Shown here piece after piece: positions 1-8,476 of a stretch of 64,000 nucleotides of DNA. Source of the DNA: Yaniella flava (GTDB lineage Bacteria > Actinomycetota > Actinomycetes > Actinomycetales > Micrococcaceae); NCBI RefSeq assembly GCF_039529295.1, contig NZ_BAAAMN010000014.1, positions 1-64,000 of the forward strand, read 5' to 3'. The stretch's first letter is position 1. Each line of letters begins with the position of its first letter. The position numbers were made by a program, and so were the translations under genes. The notes under the pieces are model-generated. The model was not told the origin of the DNA. It was given only the letters and a program-made list of their open reading frames with translations, and made no database searches.

Positions 1-44
1 CCTTTAGTCAGTGCCCCAGCCATCTAACCATCAGTCCGGGTGTC

Positions 45-764
45 TCACCTCAGTCTGGCAGATAGGGCAGGGCCAAAATTTCCATTTGGGGCTGCAATGC
101 CTAACTCATACTGCAAGGCAACCATAAGGGACTGTTGAACGGATCGGGAGTATATACCATCGCATGGCCCAATATCGAAAGCGGGGCGAGACCAGTAACC
201 ACCATTCAGCCAGCGCTGAATAGACCGGATTTTATCAGTGCCCCCGGATATGACTGTATAGGCGTCCATGTTCAATAAGCATTTGAACACTTCGGGAGGT
301 AAAAGAATTGCATTAGGTCCAGAAATGCCATCTGGGAGCCCCATGTTGGTTCTTAAAGCCACAAGGCTTGATGTCGTCCCAGTGTCCCAGGTGCCATAAG
401 TATTACCGCCCCAGTATCCTTTGCAGAATAAGGCGAACTGAATGATGCGGACTATATCTCCATTAGCATCCCACCCTGGATTGATCGCTCCAAGTGATCT
501 AACGCGATCCTCTGTAGAAGGACCAAATGTGGGGACGATATTCGTTATACCAAGCTCTATCTGCAACCCGAGGATCAACGATCTCATAACGGGCCAACCG
601 GTGCGTCCATTCTCAGGTGTCGGCTCATAGCCAGCAAAAGCTCCATAGGTTTGATTGACCCACACCTGGGCGTCAAGCACCTTTTGGTCACCAGAATTGA
701 CAACGGTCATGAAATCACCATAATTTCGGGGATAGCCTGCGTTCTCCTCATCATAAACTACCAA
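45..764 (-). pseudogene. Peptidoglycan-binding repeat protein, probably truncated at both ends
   Basis: About 239 residues with two copies of a module of the type found before glycoside-hydrolase-like (DUF1906-type) domains in secreted actinobacterial proteins: WVNQTYG and GRTGWPVMRSLILGLQIELGI, then IVRIIQFALFCKGYWGG, then a second IQRWLNGGYWSR copy. I infer cell-wall binding. No signal peptide is present and the only in-frame start is a TTG without a Shine-Dalgarno sequence. The frame stops after FGPALSARLR, where relatives normally continue into a hydrolase domain. I read it as a fragment of a longer secreted protein. A short intact protein remains possible. Confidence 0.55.
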
Positions 765-975
765 TGAAATCTACCCGTAACCACCCTAAACAGGCTAACG
801 ATTGAAAAAATTTCATAAATATATCTGCGTACCGATTCATATATTCTGAACTACACTAAAACTGGCGTCCCCAAGTCCGTGGAAGCTATCACAATTACAT
901 CGCTCCTTGAAATATCGCAACCTAGACAACAGTGACCGGAACGCTGAAAGACGCTGTTTCTCCAAGGAGCGTCTG

Positions 976-1167
976 TTGAAGGTCCACCGTATTGTGATTA
1001 CTGTGATGGGCGTAATCGCGGCGTTGTCAGTTGCAGGATGCACTGATGAAACATCACCCGACGAAGCCATCAGCATGGTACCCGTACAGGATATTCTTTG
1101 CCTTCACCCAGATACTGTTGAGGCAGCCATAAACACACTGGGGCTCGAAGACATCCCCGACCTCTAG
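976..1167 (+). CDS. Small lipoprotein, 63 aa
   Basis: The start is a TTG six bases after a clear AAGGAG ribosome site. The product opens with a basic end (MKVHR), a hydrophobic stretch (IVITVMGVIAALS) and the lipobox VAGC, so Cys is expected to be lipidated and the roughly 45 remaining residues exposed outside the membrane. The mature part is acidic and ends DILCLHPDTVEAAINTLGL; I do not recognise a family. It is one of few plus-strand genes here and lies beside a decayed paralogue and an antitoxin gene. Confidence 0.6.
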   Translation: MKVHRIVITVMGVIAALSVAGCTDETSPDEAISMVPVQDILCLHPDTVEAAINTLGLEDIPDL

Positions 1168-1564
1168 GCCGCCTCTTTTGATCCTGAAAACCCGATATCT
1201 TCGCCACCATCCCATCGGCAGGTGAATAAATAGAAAAGCAGGAGGTGTTCGCATCTGCTCCACTTCTACCGGCGATGGATCGGGATAGATCGGTTAACGC
1301 CCTGCACCGTTTTCCTGAGCCTGATCGGGTCGAAGCGGGAGCGGAGAGAACAAGCAGGTGGCTTGGAGTTATCTCAATAAGAGCAGATCGAAACCACTGT
1401 GACACAGGGCGACCTCCTTGTGTTCTTATCCGATAGAGGTAAATATCTGACCGTGCGACTGCACTGATCACATCAGCTTCGGAATGCGTCTTGATGAGGC
1501 ACTTACCATCGTTGTTGCAATTATTCTTCTAGGCTTGCTGAGAGGAGACCATTGGTCTCGTCGT
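1070..1564 (-). pseudogene. Decayed copy of an HSEAD-tagged gene with its upstream box
   Basis: Reading the minus strand from 1564 gives a codon-by-codon match without gaps to the N-terminus of the intact paralogues starting at 2639, 17169 and 47549: TTRPMVSSQQA, stop, then NNDGK and KTHSEADV. The start is ACG instead of ATG and codon 12 is TAG. The upstream box is also recognisable but damaged (1574-1581), as is its partner half-site at 1598-1604, still 16 bases away. The frame then stays open to about 1070 but I see no further similarity, and this part overlaps the lipoprotein gene on the other strand. Only 1466-1564 is certain. Confidence 0.75.
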
Positions 1565-1624
1565 GCCGAGATAGTGTCAGGTGCCACCATTCTTAGGGGA
1601 TACCAATGGTAGCTTAGCTGTCTG

Positions 1625-1632
1625 CCGGACAC
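1625..1632 (+). promoter_or_regulatory. CCGGACAC box, 9 nt before the antitoxin start
   Basis: The only plus-strand copy. TGCCGGACAC is followed by 9 bases and then the ATG of the Phd-like gene, with no Shine-Dalgarno sequence. It shows that the box follows gene orientation. Confidence 0.75.
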
Positions 1633-1641
1633 GGTGAACCC

Positions 1642-1893
1642 ATGGCTAACAATTCGCAGCAGATTTCCATCACCGATCTCCGGGCCAACCTCGGCACCGT
1701 CATGCGCCATGCACAGCAGACCGGCCAACGTACCGTGGTCACGCGAAACGGCCAGCCAGTCGCCGCGTTGATCAGGGTTGACGGTCTGACCTATGTTGAG
1801 ATGCTTCCGCGAGGCCGTGTTGTGTCGGCTCATGTTGACATCGACGGCCCCGACCTCGACCGAATACGTGCTTCGATCCGACAATTCGCGTAG
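1642..1893 (+). CDS. Phd/YefM-family antitoxin, no toxin alongside
   Basis: An 83-residue protein with the Phd/YefM signature: ISITDLRANLGTVMRHAQQTG then VVTRNGQPVAALI, the DNA-binding N-terminal half of type II antitoxins. The C-terminal half would bind a toxin, but no RelE, YoeB or Doc-like frame follows: downstream is the end of an opposite-strand gene. It may be a solitary repressor, or the toxin was lost or sits elsewhere. The start is fixed by the regulatory box ending 9 bases before the ATG. The promoter differs from classic self-regulated modules in that this box is shared with dozens of element genes. Confidence 0.8.
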   Translation: MANNSQQISITDLRANLGTVMRHAQQTGQRTVVTRNGQPVAALIRVDGLTYVEMLPRGRVVSAHVDIDGPDLDRIRASIRQFA

Positions 1894-1922
1894 CATATGG
1901 ACTCGAAACGGCACCAAGAATT

Positions 1923-2639
1923 TTAGTCTTTTCTCCGTTGTTTCAGCATGTGCTCAACCGCATAGGCATTCATGCGAAATGACCGGCCTCGGGTTGCCAG
2001 CGCTTCTTGATGTTGCTGGATGTTGTGATCGACATATTCCACAGCACTTCGCATACTTGCACCCTTGATCATTTCTCGTGGCTTCACGGTGCCGTTTTCT
2101 AGACCGCGACGATATCCCTGGTATTCCTCTAGCCGGTGCTCCAGTAATTCTTTGCCGTATCCGTTGACATGATTCAGATAGCCTTCGTCATCCCATAGTT
2201 GCGAGTCCCAGATTTCTTCAAACTTTGCCTCGGCAACAGGGTCGATGGGAACATCCTGCTGATACGCTCGTCCCCAGGAGTTCAGTCGAGCCGCATCCTG
2301 GGCTGTGCGCTGCCGCCTCGCGCTGGCCTTGGGGTCCTGGTCCACCATCTCATCGAGCCGCGCGCTGTAGGTTGCCATGTTGCCTTTTGTGCGTCGTTTC
2401 TCCCCCATGACCTCTCGCCAATTTGATGCGTAGAACGGAAGTTCGCGGTGAGCATCATCGTAACTGAGCCGAATGTCATCATCGGTCGGGGTGTCTCGAA
2501 GCTGGTCAAAGGTGGGCTTTTGGGCAGCTGATAGGCCGAGGCTTACATCGGCTTCGGAGTGGTTTTTGGTGGTGTACTTGCCATCGTTGGTGCGGTTGGA
2601 CTGTTGAGCTTGCTGGGCTGAAGTCAGTGGTGTCGTCAT
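1923..2639 (-). CDS. HSEAD-tagged element protein, 238 aa
   Basis: Begins MTTPLTSAQQAQQ followed by NRTNDGKYTTKNHSEADV, the N-terminal tag shared with the genes starting at 17169, 47549, 48735, 53883 and, more loosely, 3758. The rest is hydrophilic and charged, rich in Asp, Glu and Arg, mostly helical, with no recognised domain. The start is the ATG 9 bases after the CCGGACAC box; a frame extension upstream would cross that box. It is a single-gene unit: a hairpin (2693-2721) separates it from the gene before. Function unknown. Confidence 0.75.
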   Translation of the reverse strand: MTTPLTSAQQAQQSNRTNDGKYTTKNHSEADVSLGLSAAQKPTFDQLRDTPTDDDIRLSYDDAHRELPFYASNWREVMGEKRRTKGNMATYSARLDEMVDQDPKASARRQRTAQDAARLNSWGRAYQQDVPIDPVAEAKFEEIWDSQLWDDEGYLNHVNGYGKELLEHRLEEYQGYRRGLENGTVKPREMIKGASMRSAVEYVDHNIQQHQEALATRGRSFRMNAYAVEHMLKQRRKD

Positions 2640-2648
2640 GCACCGGTA

Positions 2649-2656
2649 GTGTCCGG
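2649..2656 (-). promoter_or_regulatory. CCGGACAC box with upstream half-site
   Basis: Last base 9 nt before ATG 2639. An inverted partner (GGTGTCC on the gene strand, 2673-2679) lies 16 bases further upstream. Confidence 0.75.
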
Positions 2657-2692
2657 TGGCCAGTATCCCAGGGGACACCAGTACAGCAGAAT

Positions 2693-2721
2693 GCCCCCGA
2701 ACCGATGACCGATCCGAGGGC
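2693..2721 (-). terminator. Hairpin after the gene at 2736-3758
   Basis: GCCC/GGGC-based stem with flanking G and C pairs on the minus strand, without a strong T run; plausible terminator. Confidence 0.4.
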
Positions 2722-2735
2722 GTGCATAGTGACGA

Positions 2736-3758
2736 TTATTCTGCTGCCTCCTGGGCAATTCGCTGATCCCGTCGAGCTGCAAAGTCCTCAAACACTTGCG
2801 GGTGGATATGTATGACCCCGTCGTCTTCGATTTCCAGCCGACCGTGAGTGGTGTCTAGCTTGGGCATCTCTGCAACGAATGATCGTTCCAGCCGCCGGCC
2901 AATCACTCGGGTGTTCAGATTGCTGGTGGTGGACTCCAGGTCTTCGGCGTGACCCGCCGCTGCCAAATACGCCTCGGATGCCGGGTCGCGCTGTGAATGG
3001 TTGCTCCACGCCTCTAGGTCACCGGCATTATCTGCATAGACACTGTGCAACGCTGCACGAAGTTTCATTTCGTCATCGACGGCCAGATGCACTTTTTCAT
3101 CGTGAGCACCTTCGTCGTCATAGGTCATCTGTGCGTCGTCGTACAAGGCCCGAATCGCATGGTCGGCAAACTGCTGTTGCTTCTGCTCATCAACCGTTTC
3201 GGGATTCGGTAGCTTCTTCAGGTCATGGGCTTGCAGCGCCTGGGCAATGTGATTATTCAAATCGTCGTCGGCGTGGTCGTTGTGTGGCTCGAACTCCTGG
3301 TCGATGATCTCGTATGCCTCGTCATCGGTGATTGGTTCATCGAGTGCTTTGACGATCTCGTATGTGACACTGGAACCTACTGCATCGAGCTGCTTAGCCT
3401 CGCCACCGTAATACTGGCCCATTGCCTCTTCAATGACATCCTGGCGGTCGCCAAGGTACTGCTGTATGTCTACGGGATCATGGCGGTAGAGTGCCGCATA
3501 GTCGGACGGGACGGTTGCCAGCATGTCGCGGCGAAAGGCGACTGATAGTTCGGGCTGCTCACCGTGGCCGTCCAAGTGCGCCGACCTCACACGGTCACCG
3601 TACTGTCTTACGTCGAGCCGCCTATTCAGACGCCTATTGTCGGTGGGACTCAGGGCTACCCCAGAGGCTTCCGAGTGATGTTGATGGCCGAACTTGCCGT
3701 CAATCTGTCGTGCGTTTTCCAGGCGTTGTGCCGCTGCTGAACTCATCTGCTGTGTCAT
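2736..3758 (-). CDS. HSEAD-tagged element protein, divergent, 340 aa
   Basis: Starts MTQQMSSAAAQR and carries a looser form of the shared tag, NARQIDGKFGHQHHSEASG. The remaining roughly 300 residues are very acidic with many His and Gln, and contain no signal peptide, membrane segment or motif that I recognise. The ATG is 9 bases from the CCGGACAC box, which fixes the start; an in-frame TTG nine bases upstream falls in the spacer. A hairpin follows the stop. Function unknown, but the tag places it in one functional class with five other proteins here. Confidence 0.75.
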   Translation of the reverse strand: MTQQMSSAAAQRLENARQIDGKFGHQHHSEASGVALSPTDNRRLNRRLDVRQYGDRVRSAHLDGHGEQPELSVAFRRDMLATVPSDYAALYRHDPVDIQQYLGDRQDVIEEAMGQYYGGEAKQLDAVGSSVTYEIVKALDEPITDDEAYEIIDQEFEPHNDHADDDLNNHIAQALQAHDLKKLPNPETVDEQKQQQFADHAIRALYDDAQMTYDDEGAHDEKVHLAVDDEMKLRAALHSVYADNAGDLEAWSNHSQRDPASEAYLAAAGHAEDLESTTSNLNTRVIGRRLERSFVAEMPKLDTTHGRLEIEDDGVIHIHPQVFEDFAARRDQRIAQEAAE

Positions 3759-3767
3759 GCACAGCAA

Positions 3768-3775
3768 GTGTCCGG
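3768..3775 (-). promoter_or_regulatory. CCGGACAC box
   Basis: Ends 9 nt before ATG 3758; no Shine-Dalgarno sequence in between. Confidence 0.75.
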
Positions 3776-3790
3776 GCAGATGGTGTGCGG

Positions 3791-4018
3791 CTACGCCGAT
3801 CCGACGACATGTGGCACCAATACCAATGCCAGTGCTGCACCGATGATGGCCGCCATGATGATCGCCAAAACGATCAGCAGTCCTTTGACTCCAGGGGTCA
3901 TCGAGGTGCCGTAGCTTGTTTCATCAGGTCGAGTGGCAGCAGAGATGGTTAGCGTCACGATCACCGACATGATCAGCGATCCGGCGAGGGCGATGAGAAA
4001 CGTCATGCTGGACGACAT
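3791..4018 (-). CDS. Small two-helix membrane protein, 75 aa
   Basis: MSSSMTFLIALAGSLIMSVI begins a first transmembrane helix; a short polar loop (RPDETSYGTS) and a second helix (GLLIVLAIIMAAIIGAALAL) follow. The start is chosen for its AGGAG site seven bases upstream; longer forms would read through the untranslated leader. The box lies 38 bases upstream. Several such small membrane proteins are scattered along the element (31.2-31.9, 36.3, 43.2, 45.0 and 46.4 kb). Function unknown. Confidence 0.7.
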   Translation of the reverse strand: MSSSMTFLIALAGSLIMSVIVTLTISAATRPDETSYGTSMTPGVKGLLIVLAIIMAAIIGAALALVLVPHVVGSA

Positions 4019-4056
4019 AGTGTGCTCCTGGGGTTCTAGGTGCTGTCCTACCCACC

Positions 4057-4064
4057 GTGTCCGG
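4057..4064 (-). promoter_or_regulatory. CCGGACAC box with half-site at +26
   Basis: 38 nt upstream of ATG 4018, which has its own AGGAG site. An inverted partner lies at 4091-4097, 26 bases away, ten more than at 2649 (about one helical turn). Confidence 0.7.
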
Positions 4065-4129
4065 CACACCTGTTCTCCAGAACATCCAGGGGACACCAGT
4101 TTCGCCCACGATACTTTTGGACAGCAAAA

Positions 4130-4158
4130 CGCCCGATGACCATAATGGCCACCGGGCG
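4130..4158 (-). terminator. Terminator after the rIIA-like gene
   Basis: CGCCCG/CGGGCG stem followed on the minus strand by GTTTTG; a typical intrinsic terminator 17 bases beyond the stop. Confidence 0.7.
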
Positions 4159-4174
4159 GTGAATGCAGTTCGGA

Positions 4175-6418
4175 CTATGCCGTGCGCTGCGTGTTCTCTT
4201 CTTCGTCACCGAGCAGTTGGTGGTATGCCTGGGATACGACCATGCCGGAAACCATCTGCAATTTCTCATCTGTACTGCGGTGCGAGTTATCAATCCGGAA
4301 GAATGTTTGGGAAGCCTCTGGGCTGACAATGCGTTCACGACGGCTCTTGGTGAGTTCATCAATAGCCATCGCAAGACGCTGTTCAACGGTCAATGTGTGA
4401 TCGTGCTGAGCCAGGGAGTCCAGCATGTCATCAATCCAGTTCTCCTCGGTGAGTTCATCGGCGACTGCCCGTAGCTCAGTAATAGTGGCCGGTTCTTCGA
4501 GGCCGGTGAGTTCTACAACAGTGTCAGTGAGTTCTAACAGCTCCATGATCGTCTGAACTCTGGAGGCTCTGTAGCCGTAGTCGTCGTCGCCTTTGACCTT
4601 CACTGCCTCTTGCAAGTCCTCAACTTTTCGTGAGTACATGCCAAAACGCTCTAGCTCGCTGAGCATCACAATCTTTCGTGCGTACTTTTCTGGCAGCGTG
4701 GAGGTGGCTGTTTCGTTGAACTCACCGATCACGCTGTCCACATCGACCTCTGGTAGCCCGATACGCTTGACCGCAAGTTCTTTAGATGACTGTGGACTCA
4801 TCTCGACAACAGCAATGCGCTGCTGTCCAAAGTGGTTTTGCAACAGTTCGCAGTTTTGCTCAAAGGTCAGGAACCGTGAAGTTGGCAGGTGCCGACCGTA
4901 GGCCACAACGTACATCGCATCGTAGTGTTCTGCGATGTCTGCTGGGCTGAGTTTCTGATCTCGCGTGTGATATGACCGCCGTTCATACAGGTTGTATGCC
5001 ACATAGCGAACCGCGGTACTCTTGGCTGGTGGGATGTAGTTTTTTGGCTTGTATTTGCGGAGTTCTTCATCCTGCATCGTGGCAAAGCCGACAGCTTCGA
5101 TTTTATCAAACAGGTCTTCGTCGGCAACCGTGATCACCATGTAATTGTGTGGCTTTTGATCCATGATCCATGTGCGAACTTTCGGGCTGCGGTGAATGTT
5201 TCCCTCTGGGGAGTACACAAACAGCATATGATCTGCGCCGATTTGCTCAGCTTGGATACCGCGGGTGATCGTCTCGCGAGAGATTCCGTAGTAACTTCTT
5301 CCGCGCGGTTGTTCACGCTGTTCGCCCGACCATGTGCTGCGGCCACCGTAGCTGTAGGTGACACCGACCAGGCCGTAGGTTTCCTTCACGTCGTCTAGGA
5401 TTTCCTCAACAAGATCGATGTGTTCACGGATTTCTTTGGTGATGTAATCCACCGATAGCCCACCTTCGTCACCGATGCGCACGTTGCGGTAGGTCTGCCA
5501 TGGGCTGGTGGACAAGTGCTGTGCGTTGATTGGCTCAGCGTAGTTTTCGGTGATGATTTCGCGTAGACGCTGTGCGTTGGCCGAGGTGTCTTTGATGTCC
5601 TCACGGCTCGGGGTGAATGTCAACGATTTGTTTGGTACCTCGATGACCATATTGCCAAGGCTGGCACGTGCCGGAAGAATAACATCGGAGACGACCGACA
5701 GTACGGTCTCTGGGACACGGAAGTTTGCACCAGCCATGACCACTCGGCTGGATTTCATCAGACTAGTTTCGTCATAACCCATCCGGTGCATCACGGCAGG
5801 ATTGTCGCCTCGTGGGTCTACAACGACTTCACCATTGACTCTGACGCGAGAACCCATATATAGCAGTGCGCGTTGTGCTGCGGTCTCCCAGTCACGCTGT
5901 GGGTCTACCGGGATGGTGACGGTCGTGCCGTTCGGCTTTCCGGTCTCTTCGACATTCTCGCCGACAACTTGTGGGCCAACCCCTTCAAACCAGGTGTAGT
6001 TGAACGAGGTGGTGATACCGTTCTGGGTTGTTTCCAGCAGAATCATGGTGGAGGCAGCGAACCCAGATTTTGCACCAGCGCCGATGGCACCGATAAAGTC
6101 AGGGTCGTCATTTTTTGAGGAATTTCCATACGATGCCCAGCGCACTTTGGCCTGTTCAGGGCTCATGCCGGTACCGAAATCTTGGATGATTAGGTTGTGC
6201 TCAAAAGCGTCTGGCAGCGTGACCTCTACATGCGCATCGGAGCCAGACTGTTTGGTCGCATCAACGCCGTTGGCTGCATATTCGCGGATTACTGCTTCGT
6301 CGATGTGGCGGTAGAGGCCTGATAAGACTTCTGCGGTAACTGCGTGCAGTCCGTCAGCTACTGGCGGGGCTTCTGCTTGCAAAGTGGTCGTGTTGATGGT
6401 CTGATCTGCGATGCTCAT
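4175..6418 (-). CDS. rIIA-like GHKL ATPase, 747 aa
   Basis: The N-terminal third has the GHKL (Hsp90/MutL/gyrase B-type) ATP site: REYAANGVDA (about 45-54, Glu and Asn of the N box), DFGTGM (80-85, G1) and GAIGAGAKSGF (110-120, G2). The length and overall plan match phage T4 rIIA-like proteins, and an rIIB-like gene lies two genes upstream, so I infer an rIIA homologue. In T4, rIIA acts with rIIB at the membrane and is needed to grow on hosts with the Rex exclusion system; its biochemistry is still unclear. The start MSIADQ follows AAGGAAAAC; the box is 45 bases upstream. The C-terminal half is not assignable. On a conjugative element, a defence or anti-exclusion role is conceivable but unproven. 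Confidence 0.75.
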   Translation of the reverse strand: MSIADQTINTTTLQAEAPPVADGLHAVTAEVLSGLYRHIDEAVIREYAANGVDATKQSGSDAHVEVTLPDAFEHNLIIQDFGTGMSPEQAKVRWASYGNSSKNDDPDFIGAIGAGAKSGFAASTMILLETTQNGITTSFNYTWFEGVGPQVVGENVEETGKPNGTTVTIPVDPQRDWETAAQRALLYMGSRVRVNGEVVVDPRGDNPAVMHRMGYDETSLMKSSRVVMAGANFRVPETVLSVVSDVILPARASLGNMVIEVPNKSLTFTPSREDIKDTSANAQRLREIITENYAEPINAQHLSTSPWQTYRNVRIGDEGGLSVDYITKEIREHIDLVEEILDDVKETYGLVGVTYSYGGRSTWSGEQREQPRGRSYYGISRETITRGIQAEQIGADHMLFVYSPEGNIHRSPKVRTWIMDQKPHNYMVITVADEDLFDKIEAVGFATMQDEELRKYKPKNYIPPAKSTAVRYVAYNLYERRSYHTRDQKLSPADIAEHYDAMYVVAYGRHLPTSRFLTFEQNCELLQNHFGQQRIAVVEMSPQSSKELAVKRIGLPEVDVDSVIGEFNETATSTLPEKYARKIVMLSELERFGMYSRKVEDLQEAVKVKGDDDYGYRASRVQTIMELLELTDTVVELTGLEEPATITELRAVADELTEENWIDDMLDSLAQHDHTLTVEQRLAMAIDELTKSRRERIVSPEASQTFFRIDNSHRSTDEKLQMVSGMVVSQAYHQLLGDEEENTQRTA

Positions 6419-6463
6419 AATGTTTTCCTTTTCGATCTTCACTCTGTGGGGTCTATCTTCACT

Positions 6464-6471
6464 GTGTCCGG
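6464..6471 (-). promoter_or_regulatory. CCGGACAC box
   Basis: 45 nt upstream of the rIIA-like start, which has its own AAGGAA site. Confidence 0.7.
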
Positions 6472-6499
6472 CACCCATCGGGGATCGAATTTTTATGGC

Positions 6500-6551
6500 A
6501 AAAACGCCTATGGCACCGACGATGGGATCACCACCACCGATGCCATAGGTG
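6500..6551 (-). terminator. Terminator after the rIIB operon
   Basis: 11-base stem (CGCCTATGGCA with TGCCATAGGTG) around a 25-base loop, followed on the minus strand by GTTTTTG. Confidence 0.7.
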
Positions 6552-6569
6552 CATTATGTGAGCGTTGGG

Positions 6570-7079
6570 TTATTCGGTTGTCTCGATGACTTTGAACGGT
6601 GCCACTGCCGTCCAACTAGCCCCTGCTAACGCTGTGATGCTGCCGGTAAACAGGCTAATCACATCAGCATGAGCACCTTGAAATGAGGCCACGATGCCGA
6701 CGATTCCCATGAACAGCATCAGCAGCCCGACCATCGCCACCACGCCGATCAGCGCCTTATCCATCAGGTTCATCTTGGCTTTCGCAGCACCGCGCTTGGC
6801 ACGCCGGGACGTAGCGAGACGTGTACCCGCGGCTGGCTCAACAGCGTTCTGAGATCGTGTGGCTGGCTGCGGTGATGGCTCTACACCGGGTGACTGTGCC
6901 CGACGTGACGTGGGCGGTGACAGTGGCTGTGCACGTTTTCCGCTACGACGTTGCGGTACTACATCGAGTTCGCCGGTTCGCACTGCTTTGACGTACTCAG
7001 CGTTGCGCTTTTCACGACGGGTGGTCAATGGCGGGAGCTTCGGCTGCACTGGGCGCTCGGTCGGGTTCATGATGCTCAT
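6570..7079 (-). CDS. Basic protein with C-terminal membrane helices, 169 aa
   Basis: The ATG overlaps the stop of the rIIB-like gene (ATGA), so translation is probably coupled. Residues 1-100 are rich in Arg, Pro, Ser and Gln and look disordered and cytoplasmic. Two hydrophobic stretches follow: ALIGVVAMVGLLMLFMGIVG and a C-terminal SITALAGASWTAVAPFKVIE. No family recognised. Because it lies between rIIB and rIIA, it could be a membrane anchor for that pair; this is inference from position only. A strong terminator follows. Confidence 0.7.
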   Translation of the reverse strand: MSIMNPTERPVQPKLPPLTTRREKRNAEYVKAVRTGELDVVPQRRSGKRAQPLSPPTSRRAQSPGVEPSPQPATRSQNAVEPAAGTRLATSRRAKRGAAKAKMNLMDKALIGVVAMVGLLMLFMGIVGIVASFQGAHADVISLFTGSITALAGASWTAVAPFKVIETTE

Positions 7080-8032
7080 CCGTACCACTGGCGAAATTCG
7101 CCATCCACGTTGTCGTAGTCATCTTCGTCAAAGAAATCGTCATCATCTTCGTCGTAAAAATAGTCTTCGTCATCATCAAGATCGAACGCGGTGTGAGCTT
7201 GCAGTGTGTGCTCTTTTTCCGCTTTGGCTGGCTCGATGTCGGTGATGTAATACTGGTGCACGCGCATCTTCTGGCCGTCACAGTCTTTTGGCACCATGAC
7301 AACTGCCGATGGGTCTACCAGCACAGTGAGTAGGCGGCTAAGGTAGTTTTCAGCATAGGCTTTGGTACCAACGTGCAGACCAACGGAGCACCCGTTATTT
7401 GGGTCTGGGTCAATTTCAGCACGTGGGAACTCCACCCATGTACCTGGGGCGTTGGGTAGTCGGTCGTGCTCGATGAACTGGGTGTCGATCAGACCATCAG
7501 CGCCTTGGGAGTGAATAATACCCTTCCCGCTGTGCCCAGAAGTGCCCTCAACGGTAACGCCCTTGTAGCCAACGATCAGGCCATCCTGGGTGAGTGTGAG
7601 ATGTCGGTCTGAAATCCAGCGGTACAGTGCACGACGGGAATCAGCAGACGGGTTGTTTGCCAGTTTGAGCATGAAGTGTGCAAGGGATCGCCAGTCGTTA
7701 TCTCCGGATTTCAGACGATCCAACATCAGACGGGTGATAGTTTTGTCTACCACGTCGCCGTCAAAGCGCAGCCTGCCATTGAAGTAGGCAAACCGCGGGG
7801 AGACTTCGCGTAATGCGGTGTTAATGATTTTGGCTGGTGAGTGGACTTCATCGATGATGCCGATAGCTTCGTCTGCATCTGTCTCGCCGTTGACCCAATG
7901 CTTGATCGCATCGAGGGCTTGGGCTTGACCGGGATGGGCTGGTCCAAAAATAAGGTGCTGTCGTTTTGCGGTGACGACAAGGGTTTTCTGTCCTGCTGAG
8001 TTCTCAGTCTGGTTGTACTCGATCACTGACAT
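7076..8032 (-). CDS. rIIB-like protein, 318 aa
   Basis: The middle carries the pattern I associate with phage rIIB: FMLKLANNPSADSRRALYRW, then LTLTQDGLIVGYKGV, HSGKG, NAPGTWVEFPRAEIDPDPN and GCSVGLHVGTKAYAENYLSR, then VVMVPKDCDGQKMRVHQYYI. The tail is an unusual acidic stretch (Asp/Glu/Tyr repeats) that I would not expect in T4 rIIB. The start follows AGGACAG; the box is 76 bases upstream. It forms an operon with the membrane protein, and an rIIA-like gene follows. Partnership with the rIIA-like ATPase is the natural inference. Confidence 0.75.
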   Translation of the reverse strand: MSVIEYNQTENSAGQKTLVVTAKRQHLIFGPAHPGQAQALDAIKHWVNGETDADEAIGIIDEVHSPAKIINTALREVSPRFAYFNGRLRFDGDVVDKTITRLMLDRLKSGDNDWRSLAHFMLKLANNPSADSRRALYRWISDRHLTLTQDGLIVGYKGVTVEGTSGHSGKGIIHSQGADGLIDTQFIEHDRLPNAPGTWVEFPRAEIDPDPNNGCSVGLHVGTKAYAENYLSRLLTVLVDPSAVVMVPKDCDGQKMRVHQYYITDIEPAKAEKEHTLQAHTAFDLDDDEDYFYDEDDDDFFDEDDYDNVDGEFRQWYG

Positions 8033-8108
8033 GTGTGCTGTCCTATCGTTGTTTCAAGTTGATGGGTCTGCGTTGAAATGCAAGGTCGCGTTGCCCTGTA
8101 TCTTCACT

Positions 8109-8116
8109 GTGTCCGG
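8109..8116 (-). promoter_or_regulatory. CCGGACAC box
   Basis: 76 nt upstream of the rIIB-like start, the longest spacing for a single-box unit; a second box lies 65 bases further up. Confidence 0.65.
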
Positions 8117-8173
8117 CATTGTTTTTGCCGAAATACGCCGGCAGAACCGCTCAAAAGGTTGCCTATACAGTCA

Positions 8174-8181
8174 GTGTCCGG
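8174..8181 (-). promoter_or_regulatory. Tandem CCGGACAC box with half-site
   Basis: Second box upstream of rIIB. An inverted partner lies at 8198-8204, 16 bases away as at 2649. Confidence 0.7.
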
Positions 8182-8224
8182 CAGAGGGTATTCGAGGGGA
8201 CACCAGTGTTTTGTGCAAGTAAAT

Positions 8225-8282
8225 GCCCCGCTCAGCGTCGTCCCGGTTATGTGTTTGGGGTGAATAGTAAGCTGAGCGGGGT
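8225..8282 (-). terminator. Long hairpin between the 8.5-kb gene and rIIB
   Basis: 12-base stem GCCCCGCTCAGC with GCTGAGCGGGGT around a 34-base loop; followed on the minus strand by ATTTACTTG. It separates two transcription units. Confidence 0.65.
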
Positions 8283-8476
8283 ATGGGGTGGTGCACAGGT
8301 TTGCTGGCTTGCAGGTAACTCTCCACTGAGCGCTCGAAACTTATCAAAACAAGCGTTCAGCTTCATGGAGCCCTTACCGGGAGAATATACCGGCTTGACT
8401 CACCAGCTCACCGGCGTGCACCGATCCTCACCGAGTCGCGGAAACACAGGCTTCTCGGCAAGAAAACTATATGGAA
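8283..8476. other. Gene-poor stretch
   Basis: Nothing convincing. A 39-codon minus-strand frame (8247-8366, MKLNACFDKFRALSG) with an AAGGG site is possible, but it runs through the hairpin. No structured RNA family recognised. Confidence 0.3.
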
